The translations under genes were made by a program, and so were the position numbers. Under the pieces are notes generated by a model. The model saw only the letters and a program-made list of their open reading frames with translations. It ran no database searches and was not told the origin of the DNA. From Escallonia rubra (Eukaryota; Streptophyta; Magnoliopsida; Escalloniales; Escalloniaceae), in NCBI GenBank assembly GCA_033065855.1, contig JAVXUO010001786.1, forward strand, positions 124,001 through 188,000: a stretch of 64,000 nucleotides of DNA, given 5' to 3'. Positions 21,173 through 33,137 of this stretch are shown piece by piece; the stretch's first letter is position 1, and each line of letters begins with the position of its first letter.

Positions 21173-22992
21173 TTTAAAAATCTGAAATTACAAAAAATAT
21201 TAAAAATTCATAAGTACTCATATGCAAGTGCACCAACTGCACAACCCATAAAAATATCTATTTCATTTTCTTCTCTAATTTCTCCCTCTACGCCCAGCTA
21301 TTTCCCAGAATTAAACCCATGCATAGATCCCCTTATTTACTCACTCTTCACACCCATTACACACATGCATACACTTACACCCAAACACATACCATTTACA
21401 CACACTCATTCAAGCACACAGGAGACACACAACACACATCCATAGACTGCCTCACGGCAGTTTACACACCCACTCACTTTAGACAGTCAAACACATACAT
21501 ATACACACACAATACACACCATAACACCCACACAAACACACGCTCTCACAAACCACACCCACATGCACAGTGTTCACCCTCACACACTCTCAGCCACGCA
21601 CCCAGCACCCACACTTACACACTAGGTCACGGCTGAATTGTCAGCCCCTCATCACCTTCAATCTCACACGTAATGGGTCTCTCACTCTTTCTTCTTCTTT
21701 TCATTACACTCACACACATGCACTCAAAAATCTCACACACACACTCACCAATCCAACCACAAGCAAGCACCAATTCTCATCACACCCACTAGCCTCCAGC
21801 AGTGGTTTCTCTTCCTCTCCCTCACTTCTTTTCCAACTCCCATATTGACACAAATGCATACACTTAAAATCTATCACAGCTACTGTTCCGCTCTTGTCCA
21901 ACATACACAACACTACACACAAACACTCACACACTCAGTATTGATACACACTCATACATAAACACACATTCACATATACACACAAAAGAACGCACACAGC
22001 CATGGTCTCTCTCTCTCTCTCTATCTCCCTAGATCGCTAAACCCACAGCCCGCTATCTTTCTTTTTCTCTCTCTTATAACACACACTCAATCTCTCTTTC
22101 TCTTCCACTCACAGCCCCTCGTGGCTCTTTTCTCTATCTAAATCGCGGCCGCCGCATCTGCTTCTACCCTTGTCTGAGCCATGGCGGCGCCACAAACTCA
22201 TGTCCACGGCAGCCATAGTCGCTCACGGTTTCAAACCCATACACCGTAACCCATCGAAGATCCATTACAAAACCATTTCTCTCTCTCTAATACGGCAGCC
22301 CCATGGCTGCACAAACTCTCCTTTTTCCTCTCGGCAGCCATGGTTGTCATGGCCACAAAACCCACAAGATGCAAGCCCCCAAAGGGCGCACATACACTAC
22401 ATCCACTACCCTCCTTAATCGATCTCCTACTATGGCTGTTCCAAAGCTACCCACCGTTCAATCCTTTCACAGCCCTTCCTCTCAGTCCCGTTCACCCATT
22501 TACACAACTACCCGTAATATATATATATATATTCACATGAAACGTAAATTCTACAGCAAGCTTACCGGAAAAATGTTTCTCGATCGCCGGAATCTCCTCG
22601 CCACGTTCCTTCCTCGCTCTCGGTATCTCTATCTCTCTCTCGATCGTATATCCCACGCAGAAACAAAGGACGGCTGCTAAGCAGCTTGTATATATACATG
22701 AAACCCTAATAGGAAAAATTACGGTAACTCCCCTTACACATTCGTGAGTTATTAAAAATTTTCAGAAATTTTCAGTTATTGCTGGAAGGTCCCAAAATAA
22801 TTATTTACGAAATTTTATGTGCTAGTAAAATTTTTAATGGGTTTGTTACGCTACTCTGCTTCACTAATCGTCGCTAGAAGGTCGCTACTTAAAATAACGG
22901 TGCTAACTAAAACTTCTATCGCTAAAATTTTAATTAACAAAAATATCGATGCTAAGAATTTATTCGCTACTTAAGAATATCAGGGTATTACA
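21173..22992 (-). mobile_element. Tekay-like element D, 3' LTR (truncated)
   Basis: It matches 27320-28766 over more than 700 bp, including the CA-rich block with CTACGCCCAGCTATTTCCC. It ends on the plus strand at TATTACA next to the complement of a purine tract, so on the minus strand the LTR begins TGTAATAC. A minus-sense TATA run is at 22689-22696. Its far end is lost at about 21173 against the integrase fragment. No real genes are present; the plus-strand ORFs are low-complexity CA-rich translations. Confidence 0.78.
22689..22696 (-). promoter_or_regulatory. Probable LTR D TATA box
   Basis: TATATATA lies about 300 bp from the LTR start in minus sense, followed on that strand by transcript-like AAGCTGC. 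Function is inferred from position. Confidence 0.35.
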
Positions 22993-23070
22993 TTCTCCCC
23001 CTGTTATAAAAATTTCGTCCTCGAAATTTCACTTATTTATAATGTCCAAGTACTATGTTTTCACTGCGTA
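22993..23070 (-). other. Element D polypurine tract and interior edge
   Basis: The complement reads CAGGGGGAGAA directly before the LTR and is preceded by the Tekay-type phrase CGAGGACGAAATTTTTATA. The interior is then interrupted by the solo LTR at 23076. Confidence 0.75.
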
Positions 23071-23075
23071 ACTCC

Positions 23076-25311
23076 TGATGCCAAGGAAAGTGGGTTCGTA
23101 CTTACATGGAGGTGCCACAAAGGCTGCAGTCCGAGTCAGCTTCCAAGTATGTTGATGTGAGCCACAGCAAGGGTGGAACAAGGGCAGAGACCAAGGGCTT
23201 CCCAGACAGAACTCGAGGGTGGCAGTGCTGCGAGGGCGATAGCGTGAGATGAATACACGATGACAGTCACAGTCCGATGCTTAGCTCCAAAGTCAGGGTC
23301 CTGTATGTTTCTCTCTCTAGGATTCTAGAGTGAGAAAGTGAAAATGTGAGAGTGAAGAAGAAGTCCAACCGTTACGTCCTCCGTCCAAATGAATTCTCAA
23401 GACCTCTATTTATAGAGATTGAGATGATGATGTCATAAACCGACACGTGGCGCTCCCCGGGAGTGACACGTCACCGGGGGGTCCACGGGTGCCGGTGCTC
23501 CACAGACTGTCAAATTGCATATTCATCCGGCCTGCCCCGCACAGCGTCGCTCTGTCTGTCTGGAAAGACTGGCTCCCACAGCGTCGGTGTGGCCAGAGAA
23601 CCCCTTGATCTAGCCTCCAATCCAAGCCCTTGCGGAGTCCCACAGGCCTGGCAGCGGTGGGAAGACCCGACGCCCAACTACCAGGTGAACTAGGCGCGAT
23701 GCCCTCTGAAGACCTGCTCCCGTCTCGGAGTGACCCGGGGGTCATAGTCCCTAGGGGTGCCGACGCAAGCCCCCAGTGCCAGAGCACGTAGGCCAGTCAC
23801 GCAGGCACCCTGACGGAGATAGTGTCCCGGAGGAGTCGTCTATTTCGCAGGCCGAGGTAGCATCCCGGAGGAGCCGTCTACCTGACCGGCCAAGGTAGCA
23901 TCCCGGAGGAGCCGTCTACCTGGCAGAAGGGGAGCCTTCGTGCCGGAGCACTTGGAGCTCCCTGGCAGAGATAGTGTCCCGGAGGAGTCACCTATCCCCG
24001 CGGGTGAGTCCTTGTGCCGGAGCACTCGGAGCATGTCAAGGTAGCATCCCGGAGGAGCCGTCTACCTGGCGGAAGGGGAGTTGAAGAGCTCCCTGGCAGA
24101 GATAGTGTCCCGGAGGAGTCGCCTATCCCCGCGGGTGAGTCCTTATTCCGGAGCACTCGGAGCGTGTCAAGGTAGCATCCCGGAGGAGCCGTCTCCCCGA
24201 CTGGCCGAGGTAGCATCCCGGAGGAGCCGTCTACCTGGCGGAAGGGGAGTTGAAGAGCTCCCTGGCAGAGATAGTGTCCCGGAGGAGTCGCTTATCCCCG
24301 CGGGATGATGTATACTCCGAAGAGTGGGTTGAAGCATGTTCCATGACCAAGGCAAGGTGCGCATGGTGTGATGAATGAGTGTGGTGCCCGGGGGCATGAT
24401 GATATGATTGTGGCGCATGGGCGCGATGAAGTGAGTAAGCTGCCGGGAGCACGTCTATGTCAATGGCGCGGCGCATGGGCGCGACGGAGTGCGTAAGGTA
24501 CCGGGGGCATGTTTGTGTCAATGGTGGCGCATGGGCGCGACAGAGTGCGTAAGGTGCCGGGGGCACGTTGGTGTCAATGGTGGCGCATGGGCGCGACAGA
24601 GTGCGTAAAGTGCCGGGGGCACGGTAGTGTGACAGAGAGCCTGAGGGCACAGCTGTATCAGCGGCGCGGCGCACGGGCGCGGCGAAGTGTTGGAGCGTGA
24701 TGCCAGGACGTCGGGCGATGGGGTCGCGGAGTGACGCTCGGGCGACTGGGGTTGCAAAGTGAAGTCTGGACGACGTGGTCGCGGAGATGATGTCCGGACG
24801 ACGGACGACGGGGGTCGCGGAGATGACGTCCGGACGACGGGGGACAGGGGTCGCGGAGTTGACGTCCGGACGACGGCGACGGGGGTCACGGAGTTGACGT
24901 CCGAACGTCGGGCGACAGGGGTCGCGGAGTTGACGTCCGGACGACGGGCGAGGGGGTCGCGGAGTTGACGTCCGGACGACGGGCGACGGGCGTCGCGGAG
25001 TTGACGTCAGGACGACGGGCGACGGGGGTCGCGGAGTTGACGTCCGGACGACGGGGGTCGCGGAGTTGACGTCCGGACGACGGGCGACGGGGGTCGCGTA
25101 GTTGACGTCCGGACGACGGGCGACGGGCGTCGCGGAGTTGATGTCTGGACGACGGGCGACGGGCGAAGCGTCATGAGGCTTGGTCACGTTCCTTGAGCGT
25201 GCATGCTTTGACCGGTTGTGAGCGTTAAAAATGTCTGTTGCTTGTGCGGACGTGTCATGCAAAGTGCGACCACAGTGGGCCTTTGGGTGCGACCAGAATA
25301 GGTTGGGAACA
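23076..25311 (-). mobile_element. Solo LTR of a Tat-lineage family
   Basis: This 2,236-bp sequence is homologous to the LTRs at 43036-45765 and 50134-52678. It begins TGATGCCAAGG and ends TTGGGAACA on the plus strand. ACTCC flanks both sides (23071-23075 and 25312-25316), showing insertion followed by LTR-LTR recombination. A TATAAATAG box lies on the minus strand at 23406-23414, with CACGTG at 23444-23449. It contains two and a half 169-bp type units (23815-24305) and a private 36-bp array (24775-25165). ORFs inside are products of the repeats. Confidence 0.93.
24775..25165. repeat. 36-bp GC-rich minisatellite inside the solo LTR
   Basis: About ten head-to-tail units follow the consensus GACGTCCGGACGACGGGC plus GACGGGGGTCGCGGAGTT. 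Some lack the GGCGAC segment. Neither TR-GAG LTR has it; at the equivalent place they carry two units of about 64 bp with GGCGCGAGGGCGCGGCGACG. Confidence 0.88.
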
Positions 25312-25316
25312 ACTCC

Positions 25317-25672
25317 CAAACGAAGGTGTCACCGAAACTTAAACATAACCTCCAAAATATGACTCGAGGACATCAATAGCAGCTTCGATCATTTCACTAT
25401 ACTATATGATTTCAAATATAACCTAGGGTTTCATAATCCAACAAATCGGATGTTATTACTCAACCTCGAAATAATTAGCCAATTCCTATAAGCACTCAAA
25501 TCAAACGATGTAACCACCACTATGCTTCCACTGTGCACTATGATATCTAGCCACTACTAAGGTTCAACTAAGTCACTAAGGTTTTTCCCTAACTCCCTTG
25601 TTGAAACTTAGGCTTTCCCTCACTTGCTTGTTCAGTCTACATAATCCTATACCTAAGCTCTGATACACTAGG
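25317..25672 (-). other. Element D interior next to the 5' LTR, with primer site
   Basis: Non-coding. On the minus strand GTATCAGAGC at 25657-25666 lies a few bases from the LTR end and matches the iMet-type primer site except at its first positions. With 22993-23070 this leaves only about 430 bp of interior for element D once the solo LTR is removed. Confidence 0.7.
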
Positions 25673-28600
25673 TGTAACATCCTGGAATTTTTCGGAACGT
25701 TAAATAATCAATCGATCAATTACTTAATCATTCAATTACCTAAATTCGATAAGAAAGCCCCGATGTGTATCAGAGCTTCTACAATAACTCAAAATCTCAA
25801 TCACATTTTTTCTTAAATAACACTAAAATTAAATGATCGTAAAACTAAGTTAAACATTACTTTCCCTCGTAGGGGCTTAACTAAAAGAAATCATAAAATT
25901 TCCAGTTGACTTCTTATTCATGCTCTAATCAGTCCAAATATCCTAATGCTGATGATCACCTTTGGAAAGGAAGTCAAAGAAGAATGAGCTTTCGAGAGCC
26001 CAGTAAGGTCGATCAATGATTTAGACAACAAAAATCATTCGGACATTTTGACATTTAAACCAAATAACAACTTTTAAAACGGAGAAACAGAATGATTCAA
26101 ATGATTTTCTATATACAATCAAATGATAATTTTAAAAGGGTTTTTAAAGAAAACCACATCATTTCACTATAAACATAGGGATGAATATCGACTAAATCTC
26201 TTAAATCAAAAATCATTTCAAAAGACTTCAAGTGCAATAAAACATAAAGAGATAACATTGAACATGAGTAGTACGCTGTAGCAAAGCCACCCCGGCAGTG
26301 CTCGATACGATTTACATATGCATATGTACAGTGACTAGTCCATTTAGGTACTAGTTTAACCCATCCAACATACCATCCTTATAACTCCAACAATGCAGAC
26401 GATCCTGATAACTCTCATTTTTACTAACTAATGTCATTATTCAAGGAATTAAAAACAATTCAAATATTTTTACAATGATTGAATTAAATAAAACAGGATG
26501 AGAATAAAAAGTTTCAACCGATCGCTATAAGGCTCAACTTAGGGTTTCACAGACAGTTTCAAAACATCTTTTATATCAAACATAAAGCCGAATCAATGTA
26601 GTTCATAGAGTTGTCATAATAAAACATTTGAAATTAGACGATGAAGTAGGGTTCGGATTGAATCCCTTACGTCGGTCCAAGTTAAGCGATGCTACCAAAC
26701 CTCAATCAATATTTTCTGAATAAATCTAGATTGGCAATCCATATGTTAGAACATAATCTATGCTACAATACTATAAAACTAATATCAACTACCCAAACGA
26801 TGCTTGCTTCTAACCTCGGAATCACACAACTCAAAGCGGGTTCCACACACGGCCAACCTAACCGAAAATCATGTACACTCCTTAACATCTAACGACACTC
26901 TAAAATTTATAATAAATTTCCATAAAATACTTTTATAGCTTAAAACATTATTAAAAGTCAAAATATGAATTTTCTGAAATTTTGAATATTTTGGAATTAG
27001 AAATAATTTCTTTAAATGCAATAAAAACCTAAAAATAGCCATAATTACTTATAGCTGAAAATAAAGTCCCACAATTTTTGTAATAGTTTTATAATATGTG
27101 TAAAAATCATATAAATTGAAATCAGAATTTAAAAGACATCAAAACTATTTTTAAAGTTTTCATTTTGCTAAAATCAATGCGATACAGAAATTAAAGCAAA
27201 TAAACTCTAAAAATTACCAAACCTAAACTGGGACTTAATTATACCATAAAAAATTACTCAAAATTTTCCATAATATATTCACGAATTTAAAGGCTCCAAA
27301 AGAATTTTCAAAATTTAAAATTACAAAAAATATTAAAAATTCATACGTACTCATAAAATTATAAACTTTTGCCAGGAATTCTAAATTAGTCTAAAGTATC
27401 CCACATAAAATTGGCTTAATTTCACCCAGCACCCTGTACTTAAGTTGCACCCAGCACCCTAGAAAATTGGCACCCAACACCAAAATTTTGAAAATTCTTG
27501 GCACCCAGCACCAGATTCATTTGACCACACGTCTGCAGGGGCAAAATAGTCGTCGTCATGCAGCTTCCACACCTCCGTCGAGCTCCCTCTCGAGCCAACA
27601 CGCATCCCGACGTGCTCAAATCAACGATACCCCCATAACACAGCACAAATCGTCTTCAGCTCCGGCAGACGCAGGTAGTGCTCGTAGGCCGAGCAAGCCG
27701 AATCAAACGCCTGCGCTAGATCTGCGACGTCAACCGGCGGCAGCACCGGTATGCTCAGGTTGTTCAACGACCTATTTGGTGTTGGGTGCCAATTTTAAAA
27801 CCCTAGGGTGCTGGGTGCAACTTCAGTACAGGGTGCCCCCATAAAATTTCACATGCTAACAATAGATGTGCGTTATCCACTGCACGCGTCGACCTTAATG
27901 TTAAGCCGTAGTACGCCTATGCAAGTGCACCAACTGTACAACCCATAAAAATATCCATTTCATTTTCTTCTCTACTTTTTCCCTCTACGCCCAGCTATTT
28001 CCCAGAATTAAACCCATGCATAGATCCCCTTATTTACTCACTCTTCACACCCATTACACACATGCATACACTTACACCCAAACACATACCATTTACACAC
28101 ACTCATTCAAGCACACAGGAGACACACAACACACATCCATAGACTGCCTCACGGCAGTTTACACACCCACTCACCTTGGACCGTCAAACACATACATATA
28201 CACACACAATACACACCATAACACCCACACAAACACACTCTCACAAACCACACGCACATACACAGTGTTCACCCTCACACACTCTCACCCACGCACCCAG
28301 CACCCACACTTACACACTACCTCACGACTGAATTTTCAGCCCCTCATAACTTTCAATCTCACACGCAGTGGGTCTCTCACTCTTTCTTCTTCTTTTCATT
28401 ACACTCACACAAATGCACTCAAAAATCTCACACACACACTCACCAATCCAACCACAAACAAGCACCAATTCTCCTCACACCCACTGGCCTACAGCAGTGG
28501 TTTCTCTTCATCTCCCTCACTTCTTTTCCAACTCCCACATTGACACAAATGCACACACTCAAAATCTATCACAGCTACTGCTCCTTTCTTGTCCAATATA

Positions 28601-28766
28601 CACAACACTACACACAAACACACTCACACAAACACTCACGTACTCAGTATTGATACACACTCGTACATAAAGACACATTCACTTATACACACAAAAGAAT
28701 GCACACAACCTTGCTCTCTCTCTCTCTCTCTATCTCCCTAGATCGCTAAACCCACAGCCCGCTATC
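25673..28766 (-). mobile_element. Tekay-like element D, 5' LTR (truncated)
   Basis: It begins on the plus strand with TGTAACATCCTGG next to the primer site. Its distal 700 bp repeat the 3' LTR copy at 21173-22050. It breaks off at 28766 after CCGCTATCT, where the other copy continues but this one meets Tat-element DNA. Compared with the other copy it carries extra sequence at about 27357-27915, which includes an inverted-repeat element. No genes. Confidence 0.75.
27426..27844. mobile_element. Small inverted-repeat element (possible MITE)
   Basis: Terminal inverted repeats of about 35-55 bp contain CACCCTGTACTTAAGTTGCA on the left and its near complement on the right, extended by GGTGTTGGGTGCCAA. 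AATTTCAC occurs just outside both ends (about 27418-27425 and 27845-27852), a candidate 8-bp duplication as made by hAT elements. The outermost bases of the two repeats do not match well, so the superfamily is uncertain. The 125-codon ORF inside has no recognisable domain. Confidence 0.55.
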
Positions 28767-28780
28767 TGGGTACGCTCTAA

Positions 28781-31140
28781 TCACTTCTGGATCAGTTTGT
28801 GAATGACATGAAGCGGTCACATGGGCACTATCAGGTGGCTACATACGTGGATTGTATGTTCTTGCAACGGTATCTGTACGAGTGTTTTCTAGACTATCGG
28901 CCGGTAGGTTATCCGCTCGAGCATCCGTGTCCGATGATGGGTACGGTGACACGGCCAGGCAGGTCACGGCAGGTGGCTATGTGGTGCTCTGGTTCACGGG
29001 CATTTACATGGCCAGGCATTAGGAGGCCGGAGTGTCCATTGGCGCAGGTCTTGGATAGGCGTGATGCGTGCTTGCGACGACCGTATATGGAAATACATCC
29101 GTCGTATGGGCTGCCACCGTGGTTGCATGCGGAGGACATTACGACTGGGCTGATCAGAAGAGGGGACTTGGGATCGGGGCAGCTGATACTTATGGTCACA
29201 TATTTTCCAGGTTGGCTACCCGTTCTGACAGATAATGGCGGGAAGCCTGCAAAGTCCAGGCACATGTGGCAAGATACAGCCCTGATCATCTATTGTTGGC
29301 GTTTGGGTATGACTTGGAGCCCCCATGCGGGTATAGTAGGCCGTGGAGTGTTGCGACTGCCTTCGAGTATACACGATATGACAGAGTCCGCCAGTGGTCG
29401 GCGCCGACAACCTGGTGGAGGCGCCCTGGGAGGTTATCAGCAGGGGTGGTGACAGTGGAGTACACCCAGTTGTGGGAGCTACTGTGCTTGGACTGGGCCA
29501 ATTGGTTGGCGCAGCCGGCAGGCAAACGTCGATGGGTGGATGTGTTTGTTTGTGATAGAGCTTTGATTTTGATATCAGCATCGGCGGCTAGACTGAGTGG
29601 GATGCCTACGCTGGCTACTGGCAGCCCCGCTGCGAGCTCGGAGAGGGATGTTGAGGAGATTGGCAGGGGGGGGGGCTGATGATGACGATCCGGGGGCAGA
29701 TATTAGAGAGGAACCGACTGTCCCTGTGCCGAAGGTGCCAGGGGCCGGCAAGGGTCTCTTGTCGTAGCTGCGAGTTAGGATGATGGAGACGGCTCAGCAG
29801 GCCAGCGCGGGCACGTCAGCCTCATATGTATCAGGATCGAAGAGGCTGCACGATGTGTCGGATGAGTCCGACTTTAAGGTTAGTGCCTTTCTTTTTGTTA
29901 ATTCCATTTGCATGCGTGTAGTGCCGATGGTCTTATGCATATATGTTGATTGATGCTTGTTTTGTCAGGAGGTCGAGGAAGGAGCCAGCGAGGGGCGTAG
30001 CAAGCCGATTTCTGAGGCTGAGGCAGATGACGTGATGGCAGCCGAAGTAGAGGGGACATCATGGGCCGACGAGGCTGCGGAGGTCGAGACACTGGATGCC
30101 AGGGTGACCGAGGAGACCGGGGCAGCGAAGTATATGGTAGAGCCTGAGGGGCAACTAAGTTCATCTCGATTCGTGGAGAAGAGAGTGGAAGCGTTGTATG
30201 GTGGTGCGGTGGGCGATACTGCGATGTTGGAGGCTGAGGGGGAGTGGTGGATGGGGATTGAGACAGAAGCTGCTCTAGGTGATCGTGGGGAGCCTGGGGA
30301 TCTCGATCCTGCGGTGACAGTCCCGGTGCAGGGGCAGGGGGCATCGATTCAGTCTGTTGCGGAGCGTCCTCCAGACACATTGTCAGGGTCAGTGGTTGAT
30401 GCTGGTGCTACGCTTCTGGCGATGCACTCAGCGGTTATTAGCGCACGGACGACTGCTGGACCGTCAGATACTTCTTCAGTAGGAAGAAGTGGTGAGGCAG
30501 TCGGAGGTGCGAGCAGGGAGTCTTCGAGTGGGCAGGTAGATGAGGCCTCTTGGGAGGGTCTCCAGCTGCCGGTGGAGATGATGCACCGACTAGAGCTAGT
30601 GAGGGTGGGTTTCCCACAGACATTGGCCGGGGTTAGTATGGGGAACCTACAGCTATGTCGATGGGTGTATTGCGGGGTTGTGGACTGGTTGGTGCTCATT
30701 GCTAGGGTGCCACATCGGGTTGGACGCCATAGTTCATATCCCTGTCTCTTACAGATTTTGCACCGTTTACGTCGTTGGGTCTGCAATTGGATTGGTTTGC
30801 GGACTTCTTGAGGTCGAGGAGTGAGAGCCGTGATGCATGGGAGAGATTAGCTGAGGTAAGCAGGTGGGAGACGGTGGTGGGAAGGCAGCGGGCAGTATTG
30901 GAGGATGAGGTGTCCCAGATTGTGAGTGAGCTTGCGACGCTTGACGAACGGCTAGCGGACCTGTAGAGGCAGATGGCAGACGTACAGAGACAGCAAGCCT
31001 AGGTTGAGAGGCGGGAGACAGAGCGGCAGATGTGGTGTGTTGAGTGTGATGTTGAGTGGTATGAGCTGCGGGCTCAGCATCAGACCCTTCAGGCTGTTGG
31101 CTCCCATCATATTGCAGCATTACTAGCTAGTTTGCCTTAG
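28781..31140 (+). pseudogene. Antisense ORF of the Tat element (weak plant-mobile-domain likeness, coiled-coil end), broken
   Basis: Several plus-strand exons can be followed. Exon 1 (about 28781-29878) contains LLDQFVNDMKRSHGHYQVA, YFPGWLPVLTDNGGKPAKSR and, after a 2-bp frameshift near 29264, VARYSPDHLLLAFGYDLEPP and WELLCLDWANWLAQPAGKR. A donor AAG|GTTAGT near 29880 and acceptor TTTGTCAG at 29969 lead into a long acidic Glu/Gly/Val-rich exon. A last part (30752-31140) is Arg/Glu/Leu-rich with coiled-coil character and two in-frame TAG codons. An in-frame TAA lies at 28778 near the truncated start. Antisense ORFs between pol and the 3' LTR are known from Grande-like Tat elements. Relation to the plant mobile domain is a guess from the ARYSP...FGY pattern. 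Confidence 0.6.
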
Positions 31141-31584
31141 TTTGTTTTCATTGTATGGTATTTATGGAGCCCGGAGGCGGCCTGCAAACCTGTGACTTGT
31201 ATTCGTTTTGTTGATATTGATATTGCAGTCATATGGTTCTTTTGTACATGTACTTTTATGATGTGATTCTTATCTTTTGATGAACTTTTGTGACTTGTAT
31301 GTGGTGTCTTCCCATTAGTGTTCCCCCCTCCCCACCCATAGCAGGCTACTTAGTGAACGATGGTGCAAATAAGAGAGTGCATTTCATACAGTAGTTGAGG
31401 CTAATGAATGATCTTTGCATTGATAGTATTTGGGCCAAAATGCCATTACATGAGTAAAGTAAAAACTTGTAATAATCAGTAAAAGTTACAAGTCATGAAC
31501 ATGTGTGCATATACAAAAAAATGTTATGTGCGTAAGTGTTTTAAACTTTGGGCAGGCAGGGCTGGGGGAAATACTCTGCCGCTG
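31141..31584. other. Spacer between antisense ORF and integrase
   Basis: The 3' ends of two convergent reading frames face each other here. Sequence is AT-rich and non-coding. No terminator or repeat is evident. Confidence 0.6.
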
Positions 31585-33110
31585 ACTATGCATAATATTT
31601 CTTCAGGTAGCGGCCATTGATAGGGGCCGTGATCTGTCCATCATCTGGGTTGAGCAGGAGGTATGAGCCGTTATCTCTGGCTGTATGCACTTCGAATGGT
31701 CCTTCCCAGTTTGGTGTGAACTTGGGGGCTGACAGGTTAGCACGTACACGCTTGGCGGCTTAGAAGACAAGGTCGCCTTCAACAAATGTTCATGGCTTGA
31801 CGGTCTTCCCATATGCTTTTGTGAGCTGTTCATGATATTTCTTCATTCGGCGCAAGGCGTTGGTTCTCTTTTCATCAAGGCCCTCAGGGGCTGCCATTCT
31901 GGTTTCTTCATCCCTGAGACCACTGCTTAGGGAGAGTCGAGCTGAGGTGACTGCAATCTCGGCTGGTACCACACACTCGTACCCATAGACGAGCGAAAAT
32001 GGTGTGGCCTTTGTCACTGTGTGCTTGAAAGTGCGGTAAGCCCAAAGTGACAGACTTAGCTTCTCGGACCATAAACCACTCGCGTCATGAACCATTCGTG
32101 ACAGTACGCATAGTAGCGTCTTGTTGGAGGCTTCAGCTTGACCATTGCCTTGTGGGCAGTAAGAAGTTGATGTGGCATGGTTGATGTTGTATCCTTCCAT
32201 GAGAGCCCGAATATCCCTGTTGATGAATGGTGTGCCGTTGTCGGATATGATAAACCGGGGGATACCGAAGCGACAGATGAGATGATCGCGCAAGAAATTA
32301 GCAATGACACCTCCCGTGGCTCTTCGTAGAGGCATGGCTTCGACCCATTTTGTAAAACGCTCTGTTGCAACCATGATCCATATATGAGCTTTGGATGGCG
32401 GGTGTATGGGTCCAATGAGGTTGAGAGCCCAAGAGTGGAATGGCCAAGGGGCTAGTATCATGCGAAGGTCAGACGCTGGCGTGCCTCTGGCAAGGTTGAA
32501 AGTGTCGGACATGAGAGATGGAGTCGGATTCCATAGTCGGCCAATAGTACCCCAACCTTAGCAATTCTGCATATAGCTTTTAAGATCCTTGATGTTCCCC
32601 GCAATCACCATTGTGCACTTCATTAATCACTTCCACAGCCTGGGCAACTTGCAAGCATCGCAGGGTGCATCCTGAAAAACCTTTGCGAAACAACTCGCCT
32701 TCCGTCACAAAATATCTGACCGATTTTCGTTTGATAGATCGTGCCGAGCAACGGTCATGAGGTAGAATCCCATGAGATAAATATTGGATGAAAGCCTGAC
32801 GCCAGTCACCCTTGACATTCATCACTAGAGCTTCCACACTATCCGGTGCATATAAGCATTCGGGACAATCCCATTGTATATCTGAAGCATCCTTGGCCAT
32901 GGATGGCCAAAAAAGGCCCCTACAATGGAGGCGATGGTATAGGGGAGGACCGTCGAGGCCATAACACTTCTGATGGCCAAGTTGAAGTCTATGCTTTGCT
33001 TCTTCCAGTGCCAAACACCTGGCTAGAGTGCCTCCGGGACATCGTCTGTACAAGACATCTCCCAACATCAAAAACTCTGTAAGGGTAGAGGCATAAGCAA
33101 GAGATGGTGC
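31585..33110 (-). pseudogene. Tat-lineage integrase with two zinc-finger-like modules
   Basis: On the minus strand a first HHCC-like module (LGHQKCYG, LYHRLHCRGLFWPSM, CPEC) is followed by the linker DWRQAFIQYLSHGILP, then a canonical module (VHNGDCGEHQG, GYYWPTM, HFQPCQ). The catalytic core has WALNLIGPI, FIISDNGTPFINRD and CPQGNGQAEASNK, giving the D, D, E set. The C-terminal part ends near 31585 with GRYLKKYY. Defects include a TAA inside the C-terminal segment near 31760 and breaks between 32512 and 32580. The element's genomic copy would be inserted by this enzyme. Confidence 0.85.
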
Positions 33111-33137
33111 CTTAAGTTGGTCGACGATCGGCTACCT

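Noticed and set aside
21319..22680. CA-rich ORFs and a similar set at 28016-28670
   Set aside because: They are simple-repeat translations in the two copies of LTR D.
24231..25319. 362-codon minus-strand ORF rich in Arg, Pro and Thr
   Set aside because: It is the 36-bp minisatellite translated; the unit is a multiple of three so any open frame stays open.
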